In this document: positions 9,993 through 17,578 of the stretch, one piece after another
How positions within the stretch are numbered: position 1 is the stretch's first letter
Layout of the letters: every line of letters begins with the position of its first letter
Assembly: GCF_009742725.1 (NCBI RefSeq)
Contig: NZ_WPHG01000002.1
Span: 496,001-560,000 of the forward strand
Direction of reading: 5' to 3'
Length of the DNA stretch: 64,000 bases
Source of the DNA: Nitratireductor arenosus
Lineage (GTDB): Bacteria > Pseudomonadota > Alphaproteobacteria > Rhizobiales > Rhizobiaceae
Notes under the pieces: model-generated
Database searches by the model: none
Seen by the model: only the letters and a program-made list of their open reading frames with translations
Told to the model about the DNA's origin: nothing
Translations under genes and position numbers: made by a program

Positions 9993-10289
9993 TCAGAGCG
10001 GGTCTTGCGGATTGGCCGGGCTGGAGGGGAAGTTGCTGCCGATATCCTTGGCCAGATCGCCGCTTCCGCAGCTCTTGCGGCTGTATTCCATCCTTGCGTC
10101 GGTCCACATGTCCTGCAGGAACTTGAACAGGATCCTGAGTGACTTCATCACCAGGCCGCGAATGTCCTGGTTGGGATGGTTGGACCAAGATCGCATCTGC
10201 GCGACCACGGCGTCGGCCGAGCCGATGATCAGCTTGCCGACCTCGGTAAGACCCTTGCAGTCATATTCGCTGAACCGATTGCTAGCCAT
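9993..10289 (-). CDS. small protein of unknown function
   Basis: A 98-residue soluble protein beginning MASNRFSEYDCKGLTEVGKL. The ATG at 10289 has a strong AAGGAGGG ribosome-binding site 6 nt upstream, the best sign that it is real. The middle is helical (IRGLVMKSLRILFKFLQDMW) and the C-terminal 20 residues look disordered (GSNFPSSPANPQDPL). No signal peptide or membrane segment is seen. It is oriented like the downstream cfa gene but is separated from it in the reading direction. I do not recognise the family. Confidence 0.6.
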   Translation of the reverse strand: MASNRFSEYDCKGLTEVGKLIIGSADAVVAQMRSWSNHPNQDIRGLVMKSLRILFKFLQDMWTDARMEYSRKSCGSGDLAKDIGSNFPSSPANPQDPL

Positions 10290-10405
10290 GAAACCCTCCT
10301 TTTCGGGGACGGTTTCATTGTGCGGGCCGCGGATGGAGCCGACAGCGAACTAATTAACACAGCCGGTATCGGTTGCGCGCGGCGTCGCGCGTCATGCGCG
10401 GCGTA

Positions 10406-11653
10406 TCAGGCCTTGTAGACCACCTGCCTGACGTCGATGAATTCGGCCCGGAAGCCGGCCTCGCAATAATGCAGGTAGAACTCCCACAACTTCTTGAAAC
10501 GCTCGTCGAAGCCGAGTGGCATGATCTTTTCCCACGACGCCCAGAAGCGGGCGCGCCATTCGGCCAGCGTGCGGGCGTAATCCTGCGGAAAAGCCCGTTC
10601 GCGCAGGAAGGAAAGCCCCTGTTCGGCGCCGAGACTGCGCAGGATTTCCGGCGTCGGCAGCATGCCGCCGGGGAAGATGTAACGCTGGATGAAGTCCGGC
10701 CGGTTGCGATAGAGCTTGAAGGCCTCTTCGTTGATGGTGATGATCTGCAAGGCTGCGGTTCCGTTCGGCTTCAGGCATTGCTTGACCTTGCCGAAAAACA
10801 CCGGCCAGTATTTTTCGCCGACCGCCTCGAACATCTCGATCGAGGCGATATTGTCGTAGCGGCCCTGTTCGTCGCGGTAATCCTGCAACTTGATCTCGAC
10901 CTTCTCGGCGAGGCCGGCCTTGTGGATGCGCTCGCGCGCGAAATCATGCTGTTCGCGGCTGATCGTCAGGCCGGTCACCTTGCAGCCGATCTCGCGCGCG
11001 GCGAATTCGGCGAAACCGCCCCAGCCGCAGCCGATTTCCAGCACGTGGCTCGACGGCCGCAGGTCGCCGTCGCGGGCAAGTGCGCGGTATTTGGCCGCCT
11101 GGGCGGATTCAAGGTCGTTGGCGCCGGTCGAAAACAACGCCGAGGAATAGGTCATGCTCGGGTCGAGCCAGGTTCGGTAGAAATTGTTGCCGAGATCGTA
11201 ATGGGCGGAAATGTTGCGCTTAGAGCCGGTGCGGGTGTTTTCGTTGAGCCAGTGGCGCAGGCGCTGGAAGGCCATCAACACCCGGCTCGCGCCGCCGGCA
11301 ACCTCTTCGCCGGTTTCCTGGTTGACCACGAAAAGCTCCAGGAAGGTGGTCACGTCGGGACTGTCCCAGTCGCCGTCCATATAGGATTCGGCCACCCCGA
11401 TCGTGCCGAGGGAAAAGGCGCGGCCGGGCAGTTTCCAATTGTTGAGGATCAGGTGCGCGTCAGGGCCGGCGGCGTTGCCGCCGACGCCGAACCGGCGCCC
11501 GTCGGGCGAAACGATCGTCAGCGTGCCCCTGGGAAGCCGCATCGCGGCCGACAACACCATGCGCGCGCGGCGCGGCAGGCCGCGCGTGCGCGCGGCGAAA
11601 TTGTCCGCGTTCAACCAGATCGTTTCCGGTGCCTCAGCTGCGATCCCAACCAT
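10406..11653 (-). CDS. cfa: cyclopropane-fatty-acyl-phospholipid synthase family methyltransferase
   Basis: A 415-residue SAM-dependent enzyme that methylates the double bond of unsaturated phospholipid acyl chains. The start at 11653 (MVGIAAEAP) has a GGAGGGGACAGGAG ribosome-binding region. The N-terminal lipid-recruiting domain (about 1-110) is followed by HYDLGNNFYRTWLDPSMTYS, the SAM-binding motif VLEIGCGWGGFAEFAA, the family block LTISREQHDFARERI and the catalytic-region motif IASIEMFEAVGEKYW. It is the last gene of a minus-strand operon with photolyase, FAD oxidoreductase and DUF1365 protein. Similar gene sets in other alphaproteobacteria are controlled by an ECF sigma factor responding to singlet oxygen, where a relative of this enzyme makes modified (methylated or furan) fatty acids. 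The exact product here is therefore open. Confidence 0.9.
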   Translation of the reverse strand: MVGIAAEAPETIWLNADNFAARTRGLPRRARMVLSAAMRLPRGTLTIVSPDGRRFGVGGNAAGPDAHLILNNWKLPGRAFSLGTIGVAESYMDGDWDSPDVTTFLELFVVNQETGEEVAGGASRVLMAFQRLRHWLNENTRTGSKRNISAHYDLGNNFYRTWLDPSMTYSSALFSTGANDLESAQAAKYRALARDGDLRPSSHVLEIGCGWGGFAEFAAREIGCKVTGLTISREQHDFARERIHKAGLAEKVEIKLQDYRDEQGRYDNIASIEMFEAVGEKYWPVFFGKVKQCLKPNGTAALQIITINEEAFKLYRNRPDFIQRYIFPGGMLPTPEILRSLGAEQGLSFLRERAFPQDYARTLAEWRARFWASWEKIMPLGFDERFKKLWEFYLHYCEAGFRAEFIDVRQVVYKA

Positions 11654-11699
11654 CGCGTTCTCCTGTCCCCTCCGGCAGCGCGCCGTCGTCGCGGCAACC

Positions 11700-12542
11700 T
11701 CATGCGTCCGCCTCCCGTGCCTCGGTGTCGCCAAAGCTGGCCCGTCGAGGGGGAGGCGGGCTCCTGAAGAATGGCGCTCCCTTCAGCCACAGACGCAATG
11801 CCTCGAAGTGAATGCCGGCGATAATCTTCCATGTCAGAAGCGGAAATCGCAAGAGGCAACGGCAAAGCCCGGCATTGGTGACCGGCGCGCCGTCGCCCGA
11901 AAACGTCGCTGCGAGCACCGGCCTGCCGGCCTCGGTCTCGTGGATGCGAAGCTTGACGGCGCGCCCCGGCGGCAGAATGCGGAAATGGTAGCGCGCGTCC
12001 ATCGAGATGAAGGGCGAGACGTGGAAAAGCTTGTCGCGGCTCTGGCGCAGGCCGGCCTCGGAGAGTTCGCCGCGCGCGACCGGCGCAACATAGGTGTGCC
12101 GTTCGCCGAACGTGTTGCGGACGGCGTAGATCGCCGCGATCAGCCGGTCCTGGCCATCATAGGCGAAATAGACCGCAAGCGGATTGAAGACGTACCCGAA
12201 CACACGGGGATAAGCGAGCAAGACGATACGCGCGGCCCGTTCGCCAAGACCGGCCTGGGCCAGCAGACGGTCGGTATGGGCGCGCAGCGAGAGGCCGTCA
12301 TCGGTATGGTCATCCTCGCGCAGGGACAGCACGTTGGGCCGGTTGACCGACAGAAGCGGCGACAGGCGGTCGACCTCGTCGAGCCGGTCGACGTCGATCA
12401 GCAGCGAATAGACCGCATAGGCGAAACGATGACCGAACGGGGAAAGCCGCTGATGCATGACCTGGCCGCGGTAAAGCCACGCCGCCTCACGCGGCGGCGG
12501 ACCGTTCTTGGCAAGGGTCGTTATGCGTCGGGCCCTGGTCAT
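11700..12542 (-). CDS. DUF1365 domain-containing protein
   Basis: 280 residues from the ATG at 12542, which lies 8 bp after the stop of the upstream FAD oxidoreductase, so translation is probably coupled. The family signature is visible: LYRGQVMHQRLSPFGHRFAY near the N-terminus, LLAYPRVFGYVFNPLAVYFAY in the middle, AVRNTFGERHTYV, and KLFHVSPFISMDARYHFRI. The biochemical role of DUF1365 is not settled; it almost always occurs next to an amine-oxidase-like FAD protein and a Cfa-type methyltransferase, exactly as here, which points to membrane lipid modification. The C-terminus is proline- and arginine-rich. Confidence 0.88.
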   Translation of the reverse strand: MTRARRITTLAKNGPPPREAAWLYRGQVMHQRLSPFGHRFAYAVYSLLIDVDRLDEVDRLSPLLSVNRPNVLSLREDDHTDDGLSLRAHTDRLLAQAGLGERAARIVLLAYPRVFGYVFNPLAVYFAYDGQDRLIAAIYAVRNTFGERHTYVAPVARGELSEAGLRQSRDKLFHVSPFISMDARYHFRILPPGRAVKLRIHETEAGRPVLAATFSGDGAPVTNAGLCRCLLRFPLLTWKIIAGIHFEALRLWLKGAPFFRSPPPPRRASFGDTEAREADA

Positions 12543-12550
12543 CGCGTCAC

Positions 12551-13894
12551 CTATTCCGCCGCGAGCGCCGGTTCGGCGGCGCGGGGCAGGGCCTGGCGCC
12601 AGGGAACCGAGGCGCCGAGCCGCTCGGCGACGCTCAGTCCCGAGCGCAGGCCGTCCTCGTGGAAACCGTGCCCGGTCCAGGCGCCGGCATACCAGCAATG
12701 GCCGCGACCCTGGATGTCGTCCAGCCGCGCCTGCGCCGACAGCGCGGCGGCGTCGAATTGCGGATGGTCGAAGGACCATTCCCCGAACACCGTGTCGGCC
12801 CGCGGCTCGGTGACCGGATTGAGCGAGACGAACAGCGGACAGGCCGCGTCGATCCCCTGCAATTCGTTCATCCAGTAGGTTACGCAGACCTCGGTTTCGG
12901 TATCCATGGCGCTGGTGCGCATATAATTCCACGCCGCCCAGGCGGCGCGCCGTTTTGGCATCAGCCGCGGGTCGCGGTGCAGGATCGCCCGGTTCGGCCG
13001 GTAGGGGATCGCTGACAAGACGGTGCGTTCGACCTGGCTCGGCCGGTCCAATATGGCGAGCGCCTGGTCGGTATGGCAGGCAAGCAGCACCTCGTCGAAG
13101 CGTTCGGGCGCCGCGCCGCGCGCGAACACGGTGACGCCGGCATCGTCGCGCCGTATCGCCTCGACCGGCCGTGCCAGCCGCAGCCTGTCGCCCAGCGGCG
13201 CCAGGAGCCGGTCGAGATAGGTTTGGGCCCCGCCAGTCACCGTACGCCAGGCCGGGCGTTCATTGTGGATCAGCCGATGGTTTTCGAAGAACGACACGAA
13301 GGTCGCGGCTGGATAGTCGAGCATTTTCGCCCGGGGCGTCGACCAGATCGCGGCCGCCATCGGGATCAAGTAATCGTCGCGCAGGGCGGTGGAGAACCGT
13401 CGCCGGGCGAGATAGTCGCCGATGGTCACCCCGCCGAGCAGTCCCGCTTCGCGGTCGGCCAGACATTGCCGGTTGAAGCGCAGGATCTCGCGCAGCATCC
13501 ACAGGAAGGACGGCGAAAACACGTTGCGTTTCTGGGCGAAGATCGTCCGGTAGGTCTGGCCGCTCCATTCCAGCCGCCCGTCGTCGAGCGACAGCGAAAA
13601 CCCCATCCGGCTTTCCTGGGTGGCCACGCCCAGATGCGCGAACAGCCGGGTGAGTTGGGGATAGTTGGGTTCGTTATAGACGATGAAGCCGGTGTCGACG
13701 GCGATCTCGCGTCCCCGGTAGTCGATCCTGGCGGTGGCGGTGTGGCCGCCCGGCCGTGAGGCGGCTTCGAACAGGGTGACGTCGTGGCGCGGATGCAGGG
13801 CCCAGGCGGCGGCGGCGCCGGAAATGCCGGACCCCACGATCGCGATCTTCCTGCGGCCCGGATCGGCCTTGCGGCGAATGGCGACAACCGTCAT
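12551..13894 (-). CDS. NAD(P)/FAD-dependent amine-oxidase-like oxidoreductase
   Basis: A 447-residue flavoprotein. The Rossmann FAD-binding motif is near the N-terminus (KIAIVGSGISGAAAAWAL, residues 16-33), followed by FEAASRPGGHTATA. A second conserved block near the C-terminus (HCWYAGAWTGHGFHEDGLRS) is typical of the flavin-containing amine oxidoreductase family. The start overlaps the photolyase stop by 4 bp (ATGA), showing tight coupling. It lies in the phr-FAD-DUF1365-cfa operon and is probably an acyl-chain oxidase or desaturase-like partner of the methyltransferase; this role is inferred from context only. Confidence 0.88.
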   Translation of the reverse strand: MTVVAIRRKADPGRRKIAIVGSGISGAAAAWALHPRHDVTLFEAASRPGGHTATARIDYRGREIAVDTGFIVYNEPNYPQLTRLFAHLGVATQESRMGFSLSLDDGRLEWSGQTYRTIFAQKRNVFSPSFLWMLREILRFNRQCLADREAGLLGGVTIGDYLARRRFSTALRDDYLIPMAAAIWSTPRAKMLDYPAATFVSFFENHRLIHNERPAWRTVTGGAQTYLDRLLAPLGDRLRLARPVEAIRRDDAGVTVFARGAAPERFDEVLLACHTDQALAILDRPSQVERTVLSAIPYRPNRAILHRDPRLMPKRRAAWAAWNYMRTSAMDTETEVCVTYWMNELQGIDAACPLFVSLNPVTEPRADTVFGEWSFDHPQFDAAALSAQARLDDIQGRGHCWYAGAWTGHGFHEDGLRSGLSVAERLGASVPWRQALPRAAEPALAAE

Positions 13895-15357
13895 CGTGTT
13901 CCTTTCATCGCGTCGTAGGCTGCCAGCGCAGCGGCGCGGGCCTTGCGGTGTTCGACGATAGCTACGGGATAGGTGGCGCCGAGTTTCACGCCGGCCTCAG
14001 AAAGCGTGTCGGCCGGCGCCTGCCAGGGCTTGTGGATGTATCGGCTGGGAAGCCGCGCCAATTCGGGCACGAAGTCGCGCACATAGGTCCCGTCCGGATC
14101 GAATTTTTCGCCCTGCAGGACCGGGTTGAAAATACGGAAATAGGGGGCTGCGTCGGCGCCGGAGCCGGCCACCCATTGCCAGTTCGCCGGATTGCTGGCC
14201 GGATCGGCGTCGACGAGCGTGTCCCAGAACCAGGCCTCGCCGTCGCGCCAGTCCTGCAACAGATGCTTGGTCAGAAAGGAGGCGGCGACCATGCGGACCC
14301 GGTTGTGCATCCAGCCCGTGCGCCACAATTGGCGCATACCGGCATCGACGATCGGATAGCCGGTGCGTCCTTGTTGCCAGGCTGCAAGCAGGCCGGCGTC
14401 GGGTCGCCAGGCAAAAGCGTCGAAATCCCGGTTGACGGTTTTCGATGCGAGATCGCGATTGTGAAACAGCAGGTGATAGGAAAATTCGCGCCAGGCGATC
14501 TCCTTGCGAAACGTTTCCAGGTCGCGCGCGGGCGTGTCGAGGTCGGGGCGGTTAAGCGCGTGCCAGATCTGGAACGGCGTGATCTCGCCATGGGCCAGAT
14601 GCGGCGAAAGCCGCGAGGTCACGGCATCGGCGGGGCGGTCGCGCCCCTCGGCATAGTGCTGCAAACCCGCGTCGAGAAATTCCGCCAGGCGTTGCCGCGC
14701 GCCGGCCTCGCCCGGGGTCCAGGCGTCGCGCAGGCCGCCGGCCCAGTCGGGCGCCGTCGGCAGCAGGGACCAGTTTTCGAGCCCATCGGAGGCGATCGGT
14801 GCTGGCAGCGGACGGATCGCCTTCGGCGCGGCGACGGGCGCGCGCGGCTCGCCGCTTGCGGCGAGCGCGCGCCAGAACGGCGAATAGACCTTGTAGGGCC
14901 CGCCGGTCCCGGTCGTCAGCCGTGACGGTTCGTGCAGCAGGTGGCCGTCGAAGCTTCTTGCCTCCAGGGCACGTTCGCGCAGCGCCGTTTTCAGCGCCGA
15001 ATCGGCGGCGATGCCGACGGGATCGTAACGCCGGTTCCAATAAATCGCATTCGCCTGTGTGTCCTCGACCAGCGACAGCACAGTGGCCAGGGTCGGCCCG
15101 CGCCGCAGGGTCAAGCCGGCGCCGCGCTCGGAAAGTGAAGCGCGCAGCCGTTCGAGCGCGTGATGCAGCCACCAGCGGCGCGCGCCGCCGGGCGGGCGGC
15201 CGCCATCGGCGCCGTCGTCGAAAACGAATACCGGCAGCACCGGCCGGCCGGTGTCTGCCGCCGCGTTCAGCGCCAGATTGTCGGCAATCCGCAGGTCGTT
15301 GCGAAACAGCAATAGCACCGGCGGTTCGGGCGGGGCGTCGGTTTTTTGGGCGGGCAA
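13891..15357 (-). CDS. phrB: deoxyribodipyrimidine photo-lyase
   Basis: A 488-residue class I cyclobutane pyrimidine dimer photolyase that uses blue or near-UV light to repair DNA. The N-terminal antenna domain begins LLFRNDLRIADNLAL. The FAD-binding catalytic half shows WREFSYHLLFHN, GYPIVDAGMRQLWRTGWMHN, RVRMVAASFLTKHLL, DADPASNPANWQWVAG and the end motif PVAIVEHRKAR. The likely start is a TTG at 15357 with a CGGAGACC ribosome-binding region. It is first in the operon with the FAD oxidoreductase, DUF1365 and cfa genes, joining light repair to membrane lipid remodelling. Confidence 0.93.
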   Translation of the reverse strand: MPAQKTDAPPEPPVLLLFRNDLRIADNLALNAAADTGRPVLPVFVFDDGADGGRPPGGARRWWLHHALERLRASLSERGAGLTLRRGPTLATVLSLVEDTQANAIYWNRRYDPVGIAADSALKTALRERALEARSFDGHLLHEPSRLTTGTGGPYKVYSPFWRALAASGEPRAPVAAPKAIRPLPAPIASDGLENWSLLPTAPDWAGGLRDAWTPGEAGARQRLAEFLDAGLQHYAEGRDRPADAVTSRLSPHLAHGEITPFQIWHALNRPDLDTPARDLETFRKEIAWREFSYHLLFHNRDLASKTVNRDFDAFAWRPDAGLLAAWQQGRTGYPIVDAGMRQLWRTGWMHNRVRMVAASFLTKHLLQDWRDGEAWFWDTLVDADPASNPANWQWVAGSGADAAPYFRIFNPVLQGEKFDPDGTYVRDFVPELARLPSRYIHKPWQAPADTLSEAGVKLGATYPVAIVEHRKARAAALAAYDAMKGTR

Positions 15358-15790
15358 GGGTGGTCTCCGGATCGCGCGAATCTGGTGCCGGCGGCAGTTC
15401 TGAGGGTCGAACCGGCGGGACGAAGTCCGATTACGCGCGCTGATGCGATCTGGATTGCATCAAGGGGAGAAATGGCACCGATCGCGCCAACCCCTCGGTC
15501 TCGGTGCGGTTATTTCCGGTTTGGTGCGAGGAACCAGTGTCGGAGCGGAGTATGTTTCGGCTGTGACGCAGGCCGACGGACGAAAATCAAACGGCGCCGG
15601 AAACGAAAAAGGCCGGGTTTTGCCCCGACCTTTCCCCGCGTCTCGACACGCACCGCCAGTTCATCCGTGGTCGGCGCGCGGAGACGATCTCAATGTGACG
15701 AAAGCACTAGCATCCGCCTATGTCGGCACGATGACAAGGCGTGGCGATGCGCCAGTTTTCCGGTCTGGTGGGCTGATTTTTTGAAGAAAA
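15358..15790. other. intergenic region upstream of the photolyase operon
   Basis: About 430 bp without a credible gene. It holds the photolyase-operon promoter (not resolved) next to the TTG start and a terminator for the tRNA-Asn transcript at 15606-15633. The reading frames present lack ribosome-binding sites and run through the terminator. Confidence 0.5.
15606..15633 (-). terminator. intrinsic terminator behind tRNA-Asn
   Basis: A 10-bp stem with one mismatch (15608-15617 with 15624-15633) and a T-rich tail on the minus strand (complement of AAACGAAAAA). It lies about 160 bp downstream of the minus-strand tRNA-Asn. Confidence 0.6.
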
Positions 15791-15865
15791 TGGCTCCCCG
15801 GGCCGGATTCGAACCAGCGACCAACCGGTTAACAGCCGGTTGCTCTACCGCTGAGCTACCGGGGA
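15791..15865 (-). tRNA. tRNA-Asn (GTT)
   Basis: Cloverleaf on the minus strand: acceptor TCCCCGG/CCGGGGA, D-arm GCTC..GAGC, anticodon stem-loop with CTGTTAA (anticodon GTT), T-loop GGTTCGAATCC and an encoded CCA end. Length 75 nt. Confidence 0.97.
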
Positions 15866-16076
15866 ACACGGGCTCGCGAAGTGGGCTGCCTATAGCAAAA
15901 CCGTTTCGGTTTTGCCAAGCGCCATTTTGGCGAATTCGGTCGAAACGGGCCTCTTGTGGGAAAAATCTCGCGACCATGGCGCGTCCGCGTCTCGCATTTG
16001 CCGCCGCCGCCCATCATATGAGACGACTGAAATGCAATGCCGGCAGGTCACCGGCATTGTCGCGGAGGAGCGAGCG

Positions 16077-16358
16077 ATGAGCGGCCACGGTACAGACGGG
16101 ACGACGTCCAAACCGTCCTTCAGGTTTTACGGCCGCACCGTGCCGATGCCGCGGTCGCGGCTGGCGCGCATCGTCGTCGGCGGCGTGCTGGTGTTTTTGG
16201 GTCTGTTTTTCGGATTCCTGCCGGTTCTGGGTTACTGGATGGTCCCGCTCGGGTTGCTTGTGCTGTCCTATGACATCGCGGCGATTCGCCGGTTGCGCCG
16301 CCGGCTGGTCGTATGGTGGGAGCGCCGGCGGAAAACCTCCACGCCCCGGTCGAACTGA
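16077..16358 (+). CDS. small membrane protein of unknown function
   Basis: 93 residues from an ATG with a GGAGGAG ribosome-binding site. The middle has two closely spaced hydrophobic segments (about 28-47 and 50-65, with VLVFLGLFFGFLPVLGYWM) linked by a short turn, followed by a very basic tail (RRLRRRLVVWWERRRK). It is probably an inner-membrane hairpin with a cytoplasmic basic end. Small proteins of this build occur in other Hyphomicrobiales without a known role. It is flanked by tRNA genes. Confidence 0.7.
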   Translation: MSGHGTDGTTSKPSFRFYGRTVPMPRSRLARIVVGGVLVFLGLFFGFLPVLGYWMVPLGLLVLSYDIAAIRRLRRRLVVWWERRRKTSTPRSN

Positions 16359-16450
16359 ACCGGCGGATTGGGATGCGGAAAATCAATTCAGACGCTTGTC
16401 GGTCCGGTGACCCTCTGTTAACAGATCGCTTCGTAAAGCCTGGGGGGCGA

Positions 16451-16524
16451 GGCCTCGTGGCGGAGTGGTTACGCAGAGGACTGCAAATCCTTGCACCCCG
16501 GTTCGATTCCGGGCGAGGCCTCCA
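16451..16524 (+). tRNA. tRNA-Cys (GCA)
   Basis: Acceptor stem GGCCTCG/CGAGGCC, anticodon loop CTGCAAA (GCA), T-loop GGTTCGATTCC, discriminator T and encoded CCA. Length 74 nt. It lies directly upstream of pcm. Confidence 0.97.
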
Positions 16525-16608
16525 ATTCCCGGGTTCCATCATGTCAGGGCGGCGCTCGCTGCCCACTTCGTTCGTATGGCCGCTTTGCGGTGAAGATGGG
16601 CAGGCGGG

Positions 16609-17280
16609 ATGAGCACCGATTTCGAGCAGTTGCGGGAAAAAATGGTCGACGGTCAGTTGCGTACGACCGACGTGACCAATCTGTCCGTCCTCGACGCCTT
16701 TTTGTCGGTGCCGCGCGAGGCGTTCGTGCCGGCGCGCCTCAGGGACCTGGCCTATATCGACGAGGATGTCGACATCACCCCGCCGGACGGCGAAACCCGG
16801 CGTTTTCTCATGGAGCCGTCGCCGCTGGCCAAGCTGATCCAGCTCGCCGAGGTGGACGCGGGCGACATCGTGCTCGATGTCGGTACCGGCACCGGCTATT
16901 CGGCGGCGATCCTGTCGCAGCTTGCCGGCTCGGTGATCGCGCTGGAAAGCGATGCCGCACTCGCCGCCCAGGCGAGCGAGCGCCTGTCAGAGCTTGGCTG
17001 CGACAATGTCGCGGTCGTGGAAGGCGCGCTCGAAGCGGGCTACCCGTCCGAAGCGCCCTACGATGTCATCCTCGTCGCCGGGGCGGTCGATCGGATACCG
17101 GACGCGATCTTCGAGCAGATGAAGGAGGGCGGTCGTCTCGTCACCGTCGAGGGCCATGGCAATGCCGGCGTTGCGCGGCTCTACCTCAAGCAGGTTGGCC
17201 ATGTGTCGGGGCGCTGGGCTTTCAACGCGGCGGTCAAGCCCTTGCCTGGCTTCCAGGCCGAGCCCGCGTTCGAATTCTAA
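16609..17280 (+). CDS. pcm: protein-L-isoaspartate O-methyltransferase family protein
   Basis: A 223-residue SAM-dependent methyltransferase of the PCMT family, which starts repair of isoaspartyl damage in proteins. The SAM motif I is VLDVGTGTGYSAAILSQL (about residues 86-103), followed by an acidic strand end (VIALESD) and YDVILVAGAVDRIP. The pcm-tolC pairing upstream of popZ-valS is widespread in Hyphomicrobiales. These alphaproteobacterial homologues are diverged from E. coli Pcm, so the substrate is less certain than the fold. Confidence 0.85.
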   Translation: MSTDFEQLREKMVDGQLRTTDVTNLSVLDAFLSVPREAFVPARLRDLAYIDEDVDITPPDGETRRFLMEPSPLAKLIQLAEVDAGDIVLDVGTGTGYSAAILSQLAGSVIALESDAALAAQASERLSELGCDNVAVVEGALEAGYPSEAPYDVILVAGAVDRIPDAIFEQMKEGGRLVTVEGHGNAGVARLYLKQVGHVSGRWAFNAAVKPLPGFQAEPAFEF

Positions 17281-17384
17281 AGCATGCCTCTCGAAAGTGG
17301 AAAATGGTTTCGGGATCAAGACATGCGCGAAACCAAGAGCCTGAAGCACGCGGAGCGAACGTGAAAGATCGCGACACGCTTTAG
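17279..17384. repeat. RIME-like palindromic intergenic element
   Basis: A 106-bp element beginning AAAGCATG, overlapping the pcm stop codon, and ending CACGCTTTAG. It has two imperfect hairpins: GCATG...CTCGAAA pairs with TTTCGGG...CATGC (17282-17326), and an AAGC.../...GCTT arm pair spans the second half (17343-17382). The layout and key words match the Rhizobium-specific intergenic mosaic element (RIME) described from rhizobial genomes. Only one copy is in the window. Confidence 0.65.
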
Positions 17385-17578
17385 GACAAAGCCCAAGGAG
17401 CCTGCCGGCGGCGGGTGCGGAATGGTTGCATGGCGGTCGCGGAGCCGGCATGTTGCGACGTCGAGTTTTTAGGGGTGGGCTTTTGATGCCCGCGGCGGGG
17501 ACGAGCAGCGCTCAAAGCGGCGCTAGAGAGCAGTCGAAAACACCCGCGGTCGCGTTGGGTCGTGTTGAGAGGTTGGTT

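Noticed and set aside
15443-15784. Open frame of 113 codons between the photolyase operon and tRNA-Asn.
   Set aside because: It runs through a terminator hairpin, has a low-complexity composition and no recognisable motif.
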